From positions 1-45,428 of the forward strand of contig JBAQYF010000022.1 of assembly GCA_049299895.1 (NCBI GenBank): DNA of 45,428 nt. Direction: 5' to 3'. The notes beneath the pieces were generated by a model, which was not told the DNA's origin, ran no database searches, and saw only the letters and a program-made list of their open reading frames with translations. A program made the translations under genes and the position numbers. This document shows positions 1 to 7,953 of this stretch, in pieces. The stretch's first letter is position 1. Every line of letters starts with the position of its first letter. The DNA is from CAIYYO01 sp049299895. Lineage in GTDB: Archaea; Altiarchaeota; Altiarchaeia; IMC4; QMZM01.

Positions 1-57
1 GAGGGGCCCGCGGCCCCGAAGAGTATGTGGGGAGCAGCCAACATCCCGTTTCGTTAA
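1..57 (+). CDS. Possible 3' end of an upstream gene (partial)
   Basis: The first frame is open from base 1 to a TAA at 55-57 and would encode the last 18 residues of a protein ending in NIPFR. Codons are rich in G/C at third positions, as in other genes here, but 18 codons are too few to prove coding. The bases at 3-17 also form a perfect 6-bp hairpin (ggggcc-cgc-ggcccc), so an RNA end is an alternative. No family is recognised. Confidence 0.2.
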   Translation, partial: EGPAAPKSMWGAANIPFR

Positions 58-131
58 AGTCATAGCGTCAATGGATGCTCTTTTGATTTCCTAAAAGATA
101 TGCTGCGACACACATATTGCACATAACTAGT

Positions 132-159
132 TTTTTTACGCAGTAAACTGCGTAAAAAA
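132..159. repeat. 28-bp perfect palindrome upstream of xerA (dif-like geometry)
   Basis: Two 11-bp arms, ttttttacgca and tgcgtaaaaaa, flank a 6-bp centre, gtaaac; the symmetry continues into the centre except for its two middle bases. An 11-6-11 layout is the architecture of Xer recombination (dif) sites, and the element lies 59 bp before the start of a Xer-type recombinase. A degenerate third half-site, gttttacgcac, follows at 174-184, which would also fit an operator that autoregulates the recombinase. The AT-rich arms do not look like a classical terminator. Recombination function is inference. Confidence 0.45.
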
Positions 160-217
160 CCCGTATATGGGATGTTTTACGCACTTTTTATTCATATAAT
201 TCCCGTATTTCTGTCTT

Positions 218-1030
218 ATGGACGAGGTTATGCAGAAGTTGGCTTTGGAGTTGAAGGTCCGTAACTTCTCCCAGAAGACTGTCCGGATTTATGAGTTTCA
301 TGTTCGTCGTTTCCTTTTCTCGATCAATAAGCCCGTGTTGGATGTCTCCGATCAGGACATTAAGTTGTATGTTTCTTCCCTTCTTGACCGGGAGGACCCT
401 GCTACTGTTTCTTTGGCTTTGTCCGCGATTAAGTTCTTGTATCTGTCGGTCTATAATAAGGAGATTGTTATTCCTTATCCCCGTAAGGCTAAGAGGCTTC
501 CGGATGTTCTGACGATCGATGAGGTGCGCAGGCTTCTTTCTTCAGAGGATAACGTGCGTCATCGGCTTCTTTTGGAGCTTTTGTACGGTTGCGGTCTGCG
601 GGTGTCTGAGGCGATCGGTTTGAAGCGTGATCAGATTAACTTTGACGAAGGACTTCTCACCGTGCGCGAAGGCAAGGGCAAGAAGGATCGTCATGTCACC
701 CTGCCGGTGTCTATCAGGCCGAAGCTTAAGGCTTATCTTGATGCCCGTTGCGACGAGTCTCCTTATGTTTTTAACACGAGGTCGGGCCATCTGCGTGTCA
801 CGTCTGCTCAGATCATTGTCAAAGAGGCGTCTAAGAAGGCCGGGATACTGAAGAACGTTACTCCTCATACCCTGCGCCACAGCTACGCTACCCATCTATT
901 GGAGGCGGGAACTGATATTAGGATCATCCAGCGTCTGCTCGGTCATTCGGATATCAAAACGACCCAGATATATACGCAGATTTCGACGCAACTGATAAAG
1001 AATGTAAAGAGCCCGCTTGACGGAATATAA
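218..1030 (+). CDS. xerA: XerA-type tyrosine recombinase
   Basis: This is a 270-aa tyrosine site-specific recombinase. It has an N-terminal SAM-like core-binding domain (about residues 4-80) and a C-terminal catalytic domain. The visible catalytic set is R128 in CGLRVSEAI, a lysine near 153-156 in EGKGKKDR, H217 and R220 in HTLRHSYATHL, H243 in LLGHSD, and the nucleophile Y252 in TQIYTQ. Size and compactness match archaeal XerA, which resolves chromosome dimers at dif, more than a phage integrase with an extra arm-binding domain. The ATG at 218 is the first in frame, and AT-rich TATA-like stretches lie just upstream. Arg codons are mostly CGT and many codons end in T, unlike the AGG/CGC-rich neighbours. 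No phage or integrative-element genes are adjacent. It converges on ppsA with a 27-bp gap. Confidence 0.88.
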   Translation: MDEVMQKLALELKVRNFSQKTVRIYEFHVRRFLFSINKPVLDVSDQDIKLYVSSLLDREDPATVSLALSAIKFLYLSVYNKEIVIPYPRKAKRLPDVLTIDEVRRLLSSEDNVRHRLLLELLYGCGLRVSEAIGLKRDQINFDEGLLTVREGKGKKDRHVTLPVSIRPKLKAYLDARCDESPYVFNTRSGHLRVTSAQIIVKEASKKAGILKNVTPHTLRHSYATHLLEAGTDIRIIQRLLGHSDIKTTQIYTQISTQLIKNVKSPLDGI

Positions 1031-1050
1031 AAAAATAATAAAAGAAAGAG
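1031..1050 (-). terminator. Oligo-T terminator of ppsA
   Basis: Read on the minus strand, the bases right after the ppsA stop are two T-runs, ctttcttttattatttttt. This is the usual archaeal oligo-T termination signal. No strong hairpin precedes it. Confidence 0.5.
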
Positions 1051-1057
1051 AAATAGA

Positions 1058-3532
1058 TTATTTCTCCGGGCTCACTCCCAGTTCCTTCTCCTTCTCCGCG
1101 ATCTTCAGCCTCGTCTTTATCACAGTATCCGGGTTCAGGGATATGGAGTCTATTCCGCATTCCACGAGGAACGTTGCGAACTCTTCGTAGTCGGATGGCG
1201 CTTGTCCGCATATTCCGATCTTTCTGTTGTTCGCCTTCGCGGTTTTGATCACTTGCGCAATCAGCCGTTTCACTGCTTCGTTTCTTTCGTCGTAGATGTG
1301 CGCGACTAGCTGCGAGTCCCTGTCTAGTCCGAGGGTCAGTTGTGTCAGATCGTTTGACCCTATCGAGAATCCGTCGAATACCTGGCTGAACTGGTCTGCG
1401 AGTATCACGTTGCTTGGTATTTCGCACATGACGTATACTTCGAGGCCGTTTTCGCCTTGTTTTAGGCCGAATTCCTTCATGGTCTCTATGCACTTCTTTC
1501 CTTCTTCGACTGTTCTGCAGAAGGGTATCATGACCTTCACGTTTGTCAGGCCGAATTGGTTTCTGACTTTTAGGATGGCCCGGCATTCTAGTCCGAAGGC
1601 TGGTTTGTAGTTTGGGTCGTAGTAACGCGACGCTCCTCTCCATCCTATCATTGCGTTGCTTTCCTCTGGTTCGTACAACTGTCCGCCCAGTAGGTTGGCG
1701 TATTCGTTTGTCTTGAAGTCCGAGAATCTTATGATGACGTCGTTCGGGTAGAAGCCGGCTGCGATCTTTGCGATTCCTTCGGCGAGTTCGTCTACGAAAA
1801 AGTCGACTTTGTTCTCATATCCTTTGGTCTTCTCGTCGATAGCATTTACGACTTCCTCTATTTTTTCGTCGTTCTTGGCCTTCTTTCTGAGTTCCTTGTA
1901 GTTGATCAGGGCCATTGGGTGTATGCCTATGTAAGAGTTTATGATGAACTCCTCTCTTGCCAGGCCTACTCCGTCGCAGGGTATCTGTCCCTGTACGAAC
2001 GCTTTTTCGGGTATCCCGACGTTCATCATGATCTTTGTCCTGGTCTTGGGGAGGTTCTTTAGGTTTATCTCCTTTATCTCGAATTTTAGGAGGCCGTCGT
2101 ATACGTGGCCGTTCTCTCCTTCGGCGCATGATACCGTCACCTTCTGTCCCTGTTTTAGGACGTCCGTTCCGTGTTCTGTTCCGATGACGCAGGGTATTCC
2201 GAGTTCACGCGAGACTATTGCTGCGTGGCATGTTCTTCCGCCTTTGTTCGTGACGATTGCGCCCGCTATCTTCATTATCGGCTCCCAGTCGGGGTCCGTC
2301 ATGTCTGTTACGAGGACTTGTCCTTTCTTGAATTTGCTTATCTCGTCTGCGCTGTGTATGACGTTTACGAGTCCTTGCCCGATCATCTCTCCTACGGCTT
2401 GTCCCTGTATCAGGGGTTTTCCTGTTTCTTTTAGGAGGTATGTCTTTATGACGTTCACGTCTTTCTGTGAGTGGACCGTCTCGGGCCTTGCCTGTACTAT
2501 GAAGAGTTTGCCTGTTCCGACTTTTTTGCCGTCTCCGTCTTTTGCCCATTCTATGTCCATGGGCTTGTGGTATCCTGCTTTCTTGCTGTAGTGGTCTTCT
2601 ATCGTCATCGCCCACTTGGCAAGCTGCAGTATCTCCTCATCGTTTGCGCAGAACGAGTCTCTTTCCTTTTCGGTGGTGTTGACGTTCTTTGTCTCTTTTC
2701 CGACGTACACCATCTTGACCTTTTTTGTCCCTATCTTCTTGCCGATGATGGGTTTGAATCCTTTTGCGAGCGTGGGCTTGAAGACGTAGAAATCGTCCGG
2801 GTTCACCGCTCCCTGTACGACGTTCTCTCCGAGGCCGTATGCGCCGGTTATGTATACGACGTCTTTGAATCCGCTCTCGGTGTCGATTGAGAACATGACG
2901 CCGGATGATGCGGAGTCGCTTCTCACCATCTTCTGGACCGCTATTGACAGGTAAACGGAGAAGTGGTCGAAGTTCTTATCCTCTCTGTATGATATCGCCC
3001 TGTCGGTGAACAGGCTTGCGAAGCATCTCTTGCATGCGTCTATGACGTTGTTTATGCCCTGTATGTGCAGATAGGTTTCCTGCTGTCCTGCGAATGATGC
3101 GTCAGGCAGGTCTTCTGCGGTCGCGGACGAACGTATCGCAACGTCTGTGTTCTTTTCGTAGCCCAGCTTCGTGTTCATCTCCGCGTAGGCTTTGGCGATC
3201 TCGTCTCTTAAGTCTTTTGGGATCTCGGCTTCCTGTATGAGCGTTCGGACCTTTTTTCCTCTTTTCTTCAGTTCTTTTAAGTATAATTCGTCGTCCTTCT
3301 TTTTTATGTCTTCAAGGCCTTTCAGGACTTCTTTTATCTCTTTTTCTATGCCTGCATTCTTTAGGATGTGCTTGTAGGCGGTGGCGGTTATGGCAAATCC
3401 GTTCGGGACGCTTACGCCTTTTGCTTTCAGTTCCTTTATCATCTCTCCCAGAGAGGCGTTCTTTCCCCCCACGAGGGGCACATCTTCGATACCTATCTCC
3501 TCAAACCAGAGGATAAACTTGTCATCCTTCAT
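1058..3532 (-). CDS. ppsA: Phosphoenolpyruvate synthase
   Basis: An 824-aa cytoplasmic enzyme that converts pyruvate plus ATP to phosphoenolpyruvate, AMP and phosphate, a gluconeogenic entry step. Domain order is normal: an N-terminal ATP-grasp-type domain beginning with the VGGKNASLGEM motif (residues 21-31); a swivelling phosphohistidine domain with GGRTCHAAIVSREL, giving catalytic H436; and a C-terminal PEP/pyruvate-binding TIM barrel with GSNDLTQLTLG at 725-735 and the catalytic cysteine C775 in KIGICGQAP. Length matches archaeal PpsA (about 750-820 aa). The start is supported by a Shine-Dalgarno GGTGAT five bases before the ATG (3538-3543 in plus coordinates). The gene is monocistronic, with a T-run after its stop. 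Confidence 0.95.
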   Translation of the reverse strand: MKDDKFILWFEEIGIEDVPLVGGKNASLGEMIKELKAKGVSVPNGFAITATAYKHILKNAGIEKEIKEVLKGLEDIKKKDDELYLKELKKRGKKVRTLIQEAEIPKDLRDEIAKAYAEMNTKLGYEKNTDVAIRSSATAEDLPDASFAGQQETYLHIQGINNVIDACKRCFASLFTDRAISYREDKNFDHFSVYLSIAVQKMVRSDSASSGVMFSIDTESGFKDVVYITGAYGLGENVVQGAVNPDDFYVFKPTLAKGFKPIIGKKIGTKKVKMVYVGKETKNVNTTEKERDSFCANDEEILQLAKWAMTIEDHYSKKAGYHKPMDIEWAKDGDGKKVGTGKLFIVQARPETVHSQKDVNVIKTYLLKETGKPLIQGQAVGEMIGQGLVNVIHSADEISKFKKGQVLVTDMTDPDWEPIMKIAGAIVTNKGGRTCHAAIVSRELGIPCVIGTEHGTDVLKQGQKVTVSCAEGENGHVYDGLLKFEIKEINLKNLPKTRTKIMMNVGIPEKAFVQGQIPCDGVGLAREEFIINSYIGIHPMALINYKELRKKAKNDEKIEEVVNAIDEKTKGYENKVDFFVDELAEGIAKIAAGFYPNDVIIRFSDFKTNEYANLLGGQLYEPEESNAMIGWRGASRYYDPNYKPAFGLECRAILKVRNQFGLTNVKVMIPFCRTVEEGKKCIETMKEFGLKQGENGLEVYVMCEIPSNVILADQFSQVFDGFSIGSNDLTQLTLGLDRDSQLVAHIYDERNEAVKRLIAQVIKTAKANNRKIGICGQAPSDYEEFATFLVECGIDSISLNPDTVIKTRLKIAEKEKELGVSPEK

Positions 3533-3680
3533 TTAGTATCACCAAGAAAACATATAATTATTTCTTTATAGTGTTTAAGTATTGTATTAGGGGCTATTTA
3601 TAGAATCTGGCGGGCGCTTACGTTTTACTCTTTTTGGCGGTCTTCTCCGCGACAAAACCCTAAATTCTTGACTTGGTTCC

Positions 3681-4955
3681 TCAGTATTCTGTCAAAGGTT
3701 TATAAAGTGATTTGCCCTCGGAAAGCATCAGCCACTTTATTCTGGGGTCGGTCGCCCAGTATTTGTCTTTTCCTTCTTTTCTGCGCAGGTACATGCAGCC
3801 GCTTGATTCCAGTTGTTTTAGGTATGTAGAGATATTGGTGCGGGCTATTTTCGTTCGATCCGAAAGCTCCCTGTTTGTTATTTCCTTGTGTTTTACCGCT
3901 TCTAAAAGGACTTGTCTTGCCCTTTTCTGCAAGCCTGTGAGGTATCGTTTCTCGACCACGGATTTAAGGGTTCTCTCCAGCAGCGCTTGATCAAGTATTA
4001 CTGGCTTTTCCTTGGCAACCTCGGTTATTGCCGTGGACAAGCTGTTTAATATGTCGCGTATGTTGCCTCCATATAGGTCGTATAACGTTTTTAAGACGTC
4101 TGGATTGTAGGGTACTACATAGTTCAAGTCTTTTCCGATGCGGATTTTTTCCATTCTCTTTTTTATTATTTCCTCTATTTCCTCTTTTTTCAGGCTGTCG
4201 ATGATTATGGGTGTGTCAGACATTATTGAGGATACTCTGGGCATGTTCTGGAATATTGATTTGACCGTAAGGTTTCCGACAAAGACAAAATGTATGTTGG
4301 GCGTTTGCATAAGGTCCCTGAGGTTGTTGAAGATTGTTGTGATGCTGCTCTCTGGCAGGAGTTCCAGGTTGTTGTAATGCAGGATCATGTCTTTGCCTGT
4401 TTTTTCAACTATCTCTGCAGTTATTTCCTGGAAAAGACTTTCGAGGGTTATTGTGGATATCTGGGTGGGCTGTCTGGTCTGCCTTCCTATATTTATCCCA
4501 AAACCTGCGGCAGATACTCCCCCTTCAAAGTCTTTGCTGCCAATTTCCAGCAGTGCCTCTAGTTTTTTATACGAGCCTTTGTCTAACGGCCTCTGGTCTT
4601 CTTTCATTAATTTAGCGGTTGCGTATATTCCTGCAAGCGTGTTTAGTATGAACTGATCCGTGTCCCAGTATCCTTGTACTCCGATTTCCTTGAAAGGGGT
4701 GAAGAACCCTTTTTGTAGTGCGTGGTTTCTCGCGTAGTTTACAAAAGTTGTTTTACCCGCGCCTACATCTCCGCAAACAAGCATCCTTGAACCGCCGCGT
4801 GAACCGAATATCCTAAGCAATCTTTTTACTTGTTCCTCGCGTCCTACAAAGCTTTCTATTGGCAATGTTCCCCCCTTAACTAACAAGGGCGAGGTTGAGA
4901 ATGGATTTTCTCTTAGGCCGTACAGCTCCCATATATTGTTTAATTCCTTATCCAT
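3681..4955 (-). CDS. Orc1/Cdc6-like AAA+ ATPase with C-terminal winged helix
   Basis: A 424-aa predicted DNA-associated ATPase. Walker A is GDVGAGKTT at 62-70, following a VGREEQ entry motif at 37-42 as in Orc1/Cdc6 and related archaeal ATPases. The Walker B region reads MILHYNNLE (190-198), where Asn occupies positions usually held by acidic residues, so hydrolysis may be weak. A sensor-1-like strand (FVFVGNLT) follows, then a sensor-2-like GGNIRD at 297-302. Residues 345-395 form a winged helix-turn-helix (KEITNRELSDRTKIARTNIS). It could be an initiator-like protein, a transcription regulator or a STAND-type ATPase; the family fits but the exact role does not follow from the sequence. It is divergent from the Rad50-like gene across an AT-rich repeat-bearing spacer that may contain its operator. 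Confidence 0.7.
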   Translation of the reverse strand: MDKELNNIWELYGLRENPFSTSPLLVKGGTLPIESFVGREEQVKRLLRIFGSRGGSRMLVCGDVGAGKTTFVNYARNHALQKGFFTPFKEIGVQGYWDTDQFILNTLAGIYATAKLMKEDQRPLDKGSYKKLEALLEIGSKDFEGGVSAAGFGINIGRQTRQPTQISTITLESLFQEITAEIVEKTGKDMILHYNNLELLPESSITTIFNNLRDLMQTPNIHFVFVGNLTVKSIFQNMPRVSSIMSDTPIIIDSLKKEEIEEIIKKRMEKIRIGKDLNYVVPYNPDVLKTLYDLYGGNIRDILNSLSTAITEVAKEKPVILDQALLERTLKSVVEKRYLTGLQKRARQVLLEAVKHKEITNRELSDRTKIARTNISTYLKQLESSGCMYLRRKEGKDKYWATDPRIKWLMLSEGKSLYKPLTEY

Positions 4956-4963
4956 TTTGAATG

Positions 4964-5038
4964 TTATAATTTGTTATAATGTTTATTATAATTATTATGA
5001 TTCTTATAATTATAAATAGTAATGGTTTTTCTTATAAC
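4964..5038. repeat. Five TTATAA(T/C) repeats in a divergent AT-rich intergenic region
   Basis: Copies of TTATAAT start at 4964, 4974, 4986 and 5004, and a TTATAAC copy starts at 5032. Their core TTATAA is self-complementary. Spacing begins at 10 and 12 bp, near one helical turn, then widens to 18 and 28. The block lies immediately upstream of the AAA+/winged-helix gene (start 4955) and ahead of the Rad50-like gene (start 5083). It may be an autoregulatory operator, a cluster of TATA boxes, or an AT-rich unwinding element; the sequence cannot decide. Confidence 0.5.
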
Positions 5039-5082
5039 TATCTCAAAATGTTTGTTAAATGCTTGGTCTAAGTTAATATCCT

Positions 5083-7332
5083 ATGCGACTCCTTGAGCTG
5101 GAACTTGAGAACTGGGGGCGGCACGAGAAGCTGAAGCTGGACTTGTCCGGCGGCCTGCAGATCGGCGGGCGGAACGGCACCGGCAAGAGCAGCATACTTG
5201 AGGCGATACGTTTCATCTTCTCTGAGAGCGGCTCGGGCTACAAGCCGAAGATACGCAAAGGAGCGGAATACGCCCGGGTCAAGATCCGCCTTGAGAAGGG
5301 AAAGGACGTCTACGGGATAGAAAAGCGCCTTTATCCAAAGAAGGCGTCAACTGCGGTCATGTGGGTTAATCGGAACCCTGCGGCGGACAACGCCGCGTCT
5401 GTGTACAACCGGTTGCAGGAGGTCCTCCCCGAGGACATGTTGGACAAGCTGATGTACGTTCCGCAGGGCACGCTTACCGAGATAGTGAGCCGTCTGCGCC
5501 TGAAAGGAGGGAGGCAGGAACTGGACCGTTTGTTCGGTCTCGATAAGCTGGAGAAAGTCTACAAAGGCATAAGCGAGGAATTGAAGATAAAAGAGGCCGA
5601 GCAGGAGATGCTCGCAAAACAATTGGCGAAGTATCCGCAGGACGCGCACCTTGCATGCGAGAAAGAGATCGAACGCATCCATCTGGAGCGCAGGAACATC
5701 GAGAAGAAACTGGAAGAGTTGCGGTTGAACCAGAAGATAACCGATTCAAAGATAGAGCAGCTGGAAAAGAAGATAGAGGAGATGCGCGCAGTCAAGAAGA
5801 GGAAGGACGAGATATCCTCCAAAGAGGGCGAGCTTGCCGTGAAGTGCGCGGGCGCAGGAAAAGAGATGGAATCCCTTAAGGAGAATCTGCGCCTCCTGGA
5901 AGAGAAGAAGGCCGAGATAGAAGTACTCGTCACTGCGTCCGGGGGATTGAAGAAGTATCCTGCGATAAAGGAATTGCTCGTGCGCCTGTCCGAGGATGAG
6001 AAGAAGAACGCCTCGCTTGCCGGGCTGCCCGAGAAGAGGAAGGCCTTTGAGGAGATAGAGAAGGCATTGAATAACAAATACGGCCTGGAGATAGAATACG
6101 AGGCGAACACTCAAAAGGCGTCGAAACTTCGGAGCGACAAAGAGGTCCGTCGCCAGCAGCTCGTAGACCAGAAGAATTATATCAGGGAGCTTGCGTCTCT
6201 TTCCGGTAAGGCGAAATGTCCCAGATGCAATCAGAAGCTCACAGAATCGCATATCTTCGAGGAGAGGAAGGCGGCCGAGGATAAGGTTCTTTCCCTGGAT
6301 AGAGAGATAAAAGAGCTGTCTGCCGAACTATTGTCCTCCCAGGGCAAATCGGACTCTGTAAAGAAGCTCCTTGACGAGCTTGTGAAAAAGGAGATAGAGA
6401 ACAGGCAGCGCAAGTGCGAGATAGAAAAGGGCGCCGCGGAAGAGGAAGCCCTGCGCACGGACGTAAAGAAGATACAAGAGGGCTTGTCTGAAGCAGGATA
6501 CTCCGGGGAATCCCTTAAAGAGGTCGTAGGTCGGATAAAAGAGCTGGCGGGGATGGATGCCAGGATCAATGTCTACAGGGAAGAGATAAAAAAGGAAAGC
6601 CATTATGCAAAAGAATTAAAGCTCAAAGAGGATCTTTTATCCAAACTGTCCGCTGAAGAAAAACGTCTCTCGGACGAATCCTCAAAGCTCAAATACGACG
6701 ACGCTCTCCTGGAAGACCTGCGGAAAAGAAGGGAAGGATTCATGGCGGTCAAGGCCGGATCCTCCCTGGAGATGGAGCGGGCTAATTCCCTGATGCGGGA
6801 AGGGCAGGCAAAAGAATCGGAGCACTCCGCCCGGAAAAAGGAACTCGCCGGTTACCGGGAAAAAGAAAAAGAGCTTGCGTCGGCAATCAGCCTTATGCGG
6901 GAAGCAAGGGACATATTCCACACGGACAAGGGCGTCGTGAAATACCTGCGGGAAAAATACATAAGGCAGCTTGGCATACTTCTGACGGAGCATTTCCGCA
7001 GGATTAACCAGAACCCAAAATACAGGGACATAGTATTCGACCAGGACTACGAGCTGGAGATAAGGGGGTCGGACGGGAGTTTCGCAGTGGACCAGTTGTC
7101 CGGGGGAGAACGCGTCCAGATAGCGATCGCTTTGCGCATGGCTCTTTTGGAATTGCTCTCGCCGATGCGCCTTCTCATGCTGGACGAACCGTTCGGGAGC
7201 CTGGACAAAGACCACCGGGAAGCGCTCGGAGAATCGCTTAACAGGATAGCGGGAGAAGGGCAGCTATTGATAGTGACGCATATTCCCGTGGATTCGTTGC
7301 AGCTTCCGGAACTGGACCTGGGCGGGTATTAA
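5083..7332 (+). CDS. rad50: Rad50-like SMC ATPase with zinc hook
   Basis: A 749-aa SMC-family ATPase of the Mre11-Rad50 double-strand-break repair type. The N-terminal half-site has Walker A GGRNGTGKSS (28-37) and a Q-loop-like YVPQGTL (125-131). Two long charged coiled-coil arms (about 155-375 and 385-650) flank a zinc hook CPRC at 379-382. The C-terminal half-site has the ABC signature LSGGERVQIA (672-681), Walker B LLMLDEP (697-703), and the switch histidine H733 in IVTH. It is somewhat shorter than typical archaeal Rad50 (about 850-880 aa), through shorter coils. The usual partners mre11, herA and nurA are absent nearby. The start is the first in-frame ATG after the AT-rich spacer. A generic SbcC/SMC-like protein is the alternative. 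Confidence 0.82.
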   Translation: MRLLELELENWGRHEKLKLDLSGGLQIGGRNGTGKSSILEAIRFIFSESGSGYKPKIRKGAEYARVKIRLEKGKDVYGIEKRLYPKKASTAVMWVNRNPAADNAASVYNRLQEVLPEDMLDKLMYVPQGTLTEIVSRLRLKGGRQELDRLFGLDKLEKVYKGISEELKIKEAEQEMLAKQLAKYPQDAHLACEKEIERIHLERRNIEKKLEELRLNQKITDSKIEQLEKKIEEMRAVKKRKDEISSKEGELAVKCAGAGKEMESLKENLRLLEEKKAEIEVLVTASGGLKKYPAIKELLVRLSEDEKKNASLAGLPEKRKAFEEIEKALNNKYGLEIEYEANTQKASKLRSDKEVRRQQLVDQKNYIRELASLSGKAKCPRCNQKLTESHIFEERKAAEDKVLSLDREIKELSAELLSSQGKSDSVKKLLDELVKKEIENRQRKCEIEKGAAEEEALRTDVKKIQEGLSEAGYSGESLKEVVGRIKELAGMDARINVYREEIKKESHYAKELKLKEDLLSKLSAEEKRLSDESSKLKYDDALLEDLRKRREGFMAVKAGSSLEMERANSLMREGQAKESEHSARKKELAGYREKEKELASAISLMREARDIFHTDKGVVKYLREKYIRQLGILLTEHFRRINQNPKYRDIVFDQDYELEIRGSDGSFAVDQLSGGERVQIAIALRMALLELLSPMRLLMLDEPFGSLDKDHREALGESLNRIAGEGQLLIVTHIPVDSLQLPELDLGGY

Positions 7333-7348
7333 AGAATGGGAGAAATCA

Positions 7349-7370
7349 GGGAAAAAACAAACAAAAATAT
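7349..7370 (-). terminator. Oligo-T terminator after the zinc-ribbon gene
   Basis: On the minus strand the bases downstream of the 7412 stop include tttttgtttgtttttt, an archaeal-type T-run. A small inverted repeat (cgcgta-tt-tacgcg, 7390-7403) lies between the stop and the T-run. Confidence 0.4.
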
Positions 7371-7411
7371 TAATAATCAAAGAGATATCCGCGTATTTAC
7401 GCGCATTTCCC

Positions 7412-7567
7412 TTATTCCCTTCTCGGGGGTCTTCTCTTCTGGTAACAATCCCTGCAGTAAACAGGTCTGTCGGCGTCGGGTTTGAAGGGCACCTCGGTTT
7501 CCTTTCCGCAGTCAGCGCACGTTACCTTATGCATTTCTCTTGGCCCAAAACCTCCTCTTTTTTCCAT
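7412..7567 (-). CDS. 51-aa CxxC zinc-ribbon protein
   Basis: A short ORF beginning MEKRGGFGPREMHKVTCADC and ending RRPPRRE. Two CxxC pairs, CADC at 17-20 and CRDC at 38-41, are 17 residues apart and form a zinc ribbon, with EVPFKP between them and basic ends. The pattern matches the small CxxC-type zinc-ribbon proteins common in DPANN archaea and CPR bacteria, whose function is unknown; the basic ends suggest nucleic-acid binding (inference). The start follows a TATA-rich leader (for example tttataaat near 7634-7640). It lies between rad50 (convergent) and acylphosphatase (same strand, 91-bp gap). Confidence 0.8.
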   Translation of the reverse strand: MEKRGGFGPREMHKVTCADCGKETEVPFKPDADRPVYCRDCYQKRRPPRRE

Positions 7568-7658
7568 TTTTTCTATGTTTTTATATGATGCCTCATATCC
7601 GGGACATCTAGGATATAATATCTATTCCATATTTATAAATAAGCAGGCAGGCGTCGCT

Positions 7659-7943
7659 TTAGCGTATAAAGAAGTGCGTGAATTTTTCCTGGGGGGATTC
7701 GTAGGCGACATCGACTTTCTCCACCTTTGCGGCCGCGGGCCCGGTATGGCACCATTTGATTACTTCGTTTACTCCTCCTGCTTCCCCCTGCAGGACGGCT
7801 TCTACGCTGCCGTCTTTGAGGTTCCTGACCCATCCCATGAGATTGTGTTTTTTTGCTTCTCTCCAGAGGTTCGCACGGAAAGAGACCCCCTGCACGTGGC
7901 CCCGGATGAATATGTGAGCCGTTACCCCGGTATTGGTTTTCAT
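7659..7943 (-). CDS. acyP: Acylphosphatase
   Basis: A 94-aa small cytoplasmic enzyme that hydrolyses carboxyl-phosphate bonds such as acetyl phosphate or carbamoyl phosphate. The family signature GHVQGVSFR at 15-23 supplies the phosphate-binding loop and catalytic Arg, and WVRNLKDGSVEAV supplies the catalytic Asn. Length is normal (about 90-100 aa). It is immediately downstream of the ABC ATPase gene on the same strand (10-bp gap), so the two are probably co-transcribed. Confidence 0.93.
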   Translation of the reverse strand: MKTNTGVTAHIFIRGHVQGVSFRANLWREAKKHNLMGWVRNLKDGSVEAVLQGEAGGVNEVIKWCHTGPAAAKVEKVDVAYESPQEKFTHFFIR

Positions 7944-7953
7944 CTTGTGTTAA

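Noticed and set aside
218..1030. A phage or integrative-element integrase
   Set aside because: The protein is compact and XerA-sized, with no arm-binding domain, and no phage, plasmid or tRNA attachment features are nearby.
954..1643. A 229-codon open frame on the minus strand, and similar long frames opposite or across ppsA (for example 1941-2591)
   Set aside because: They overlap ppsA out of frame and read as Arg/Ser-rich or Cys/Phe-rich sequence without domains, so they are by-products of the real gene.
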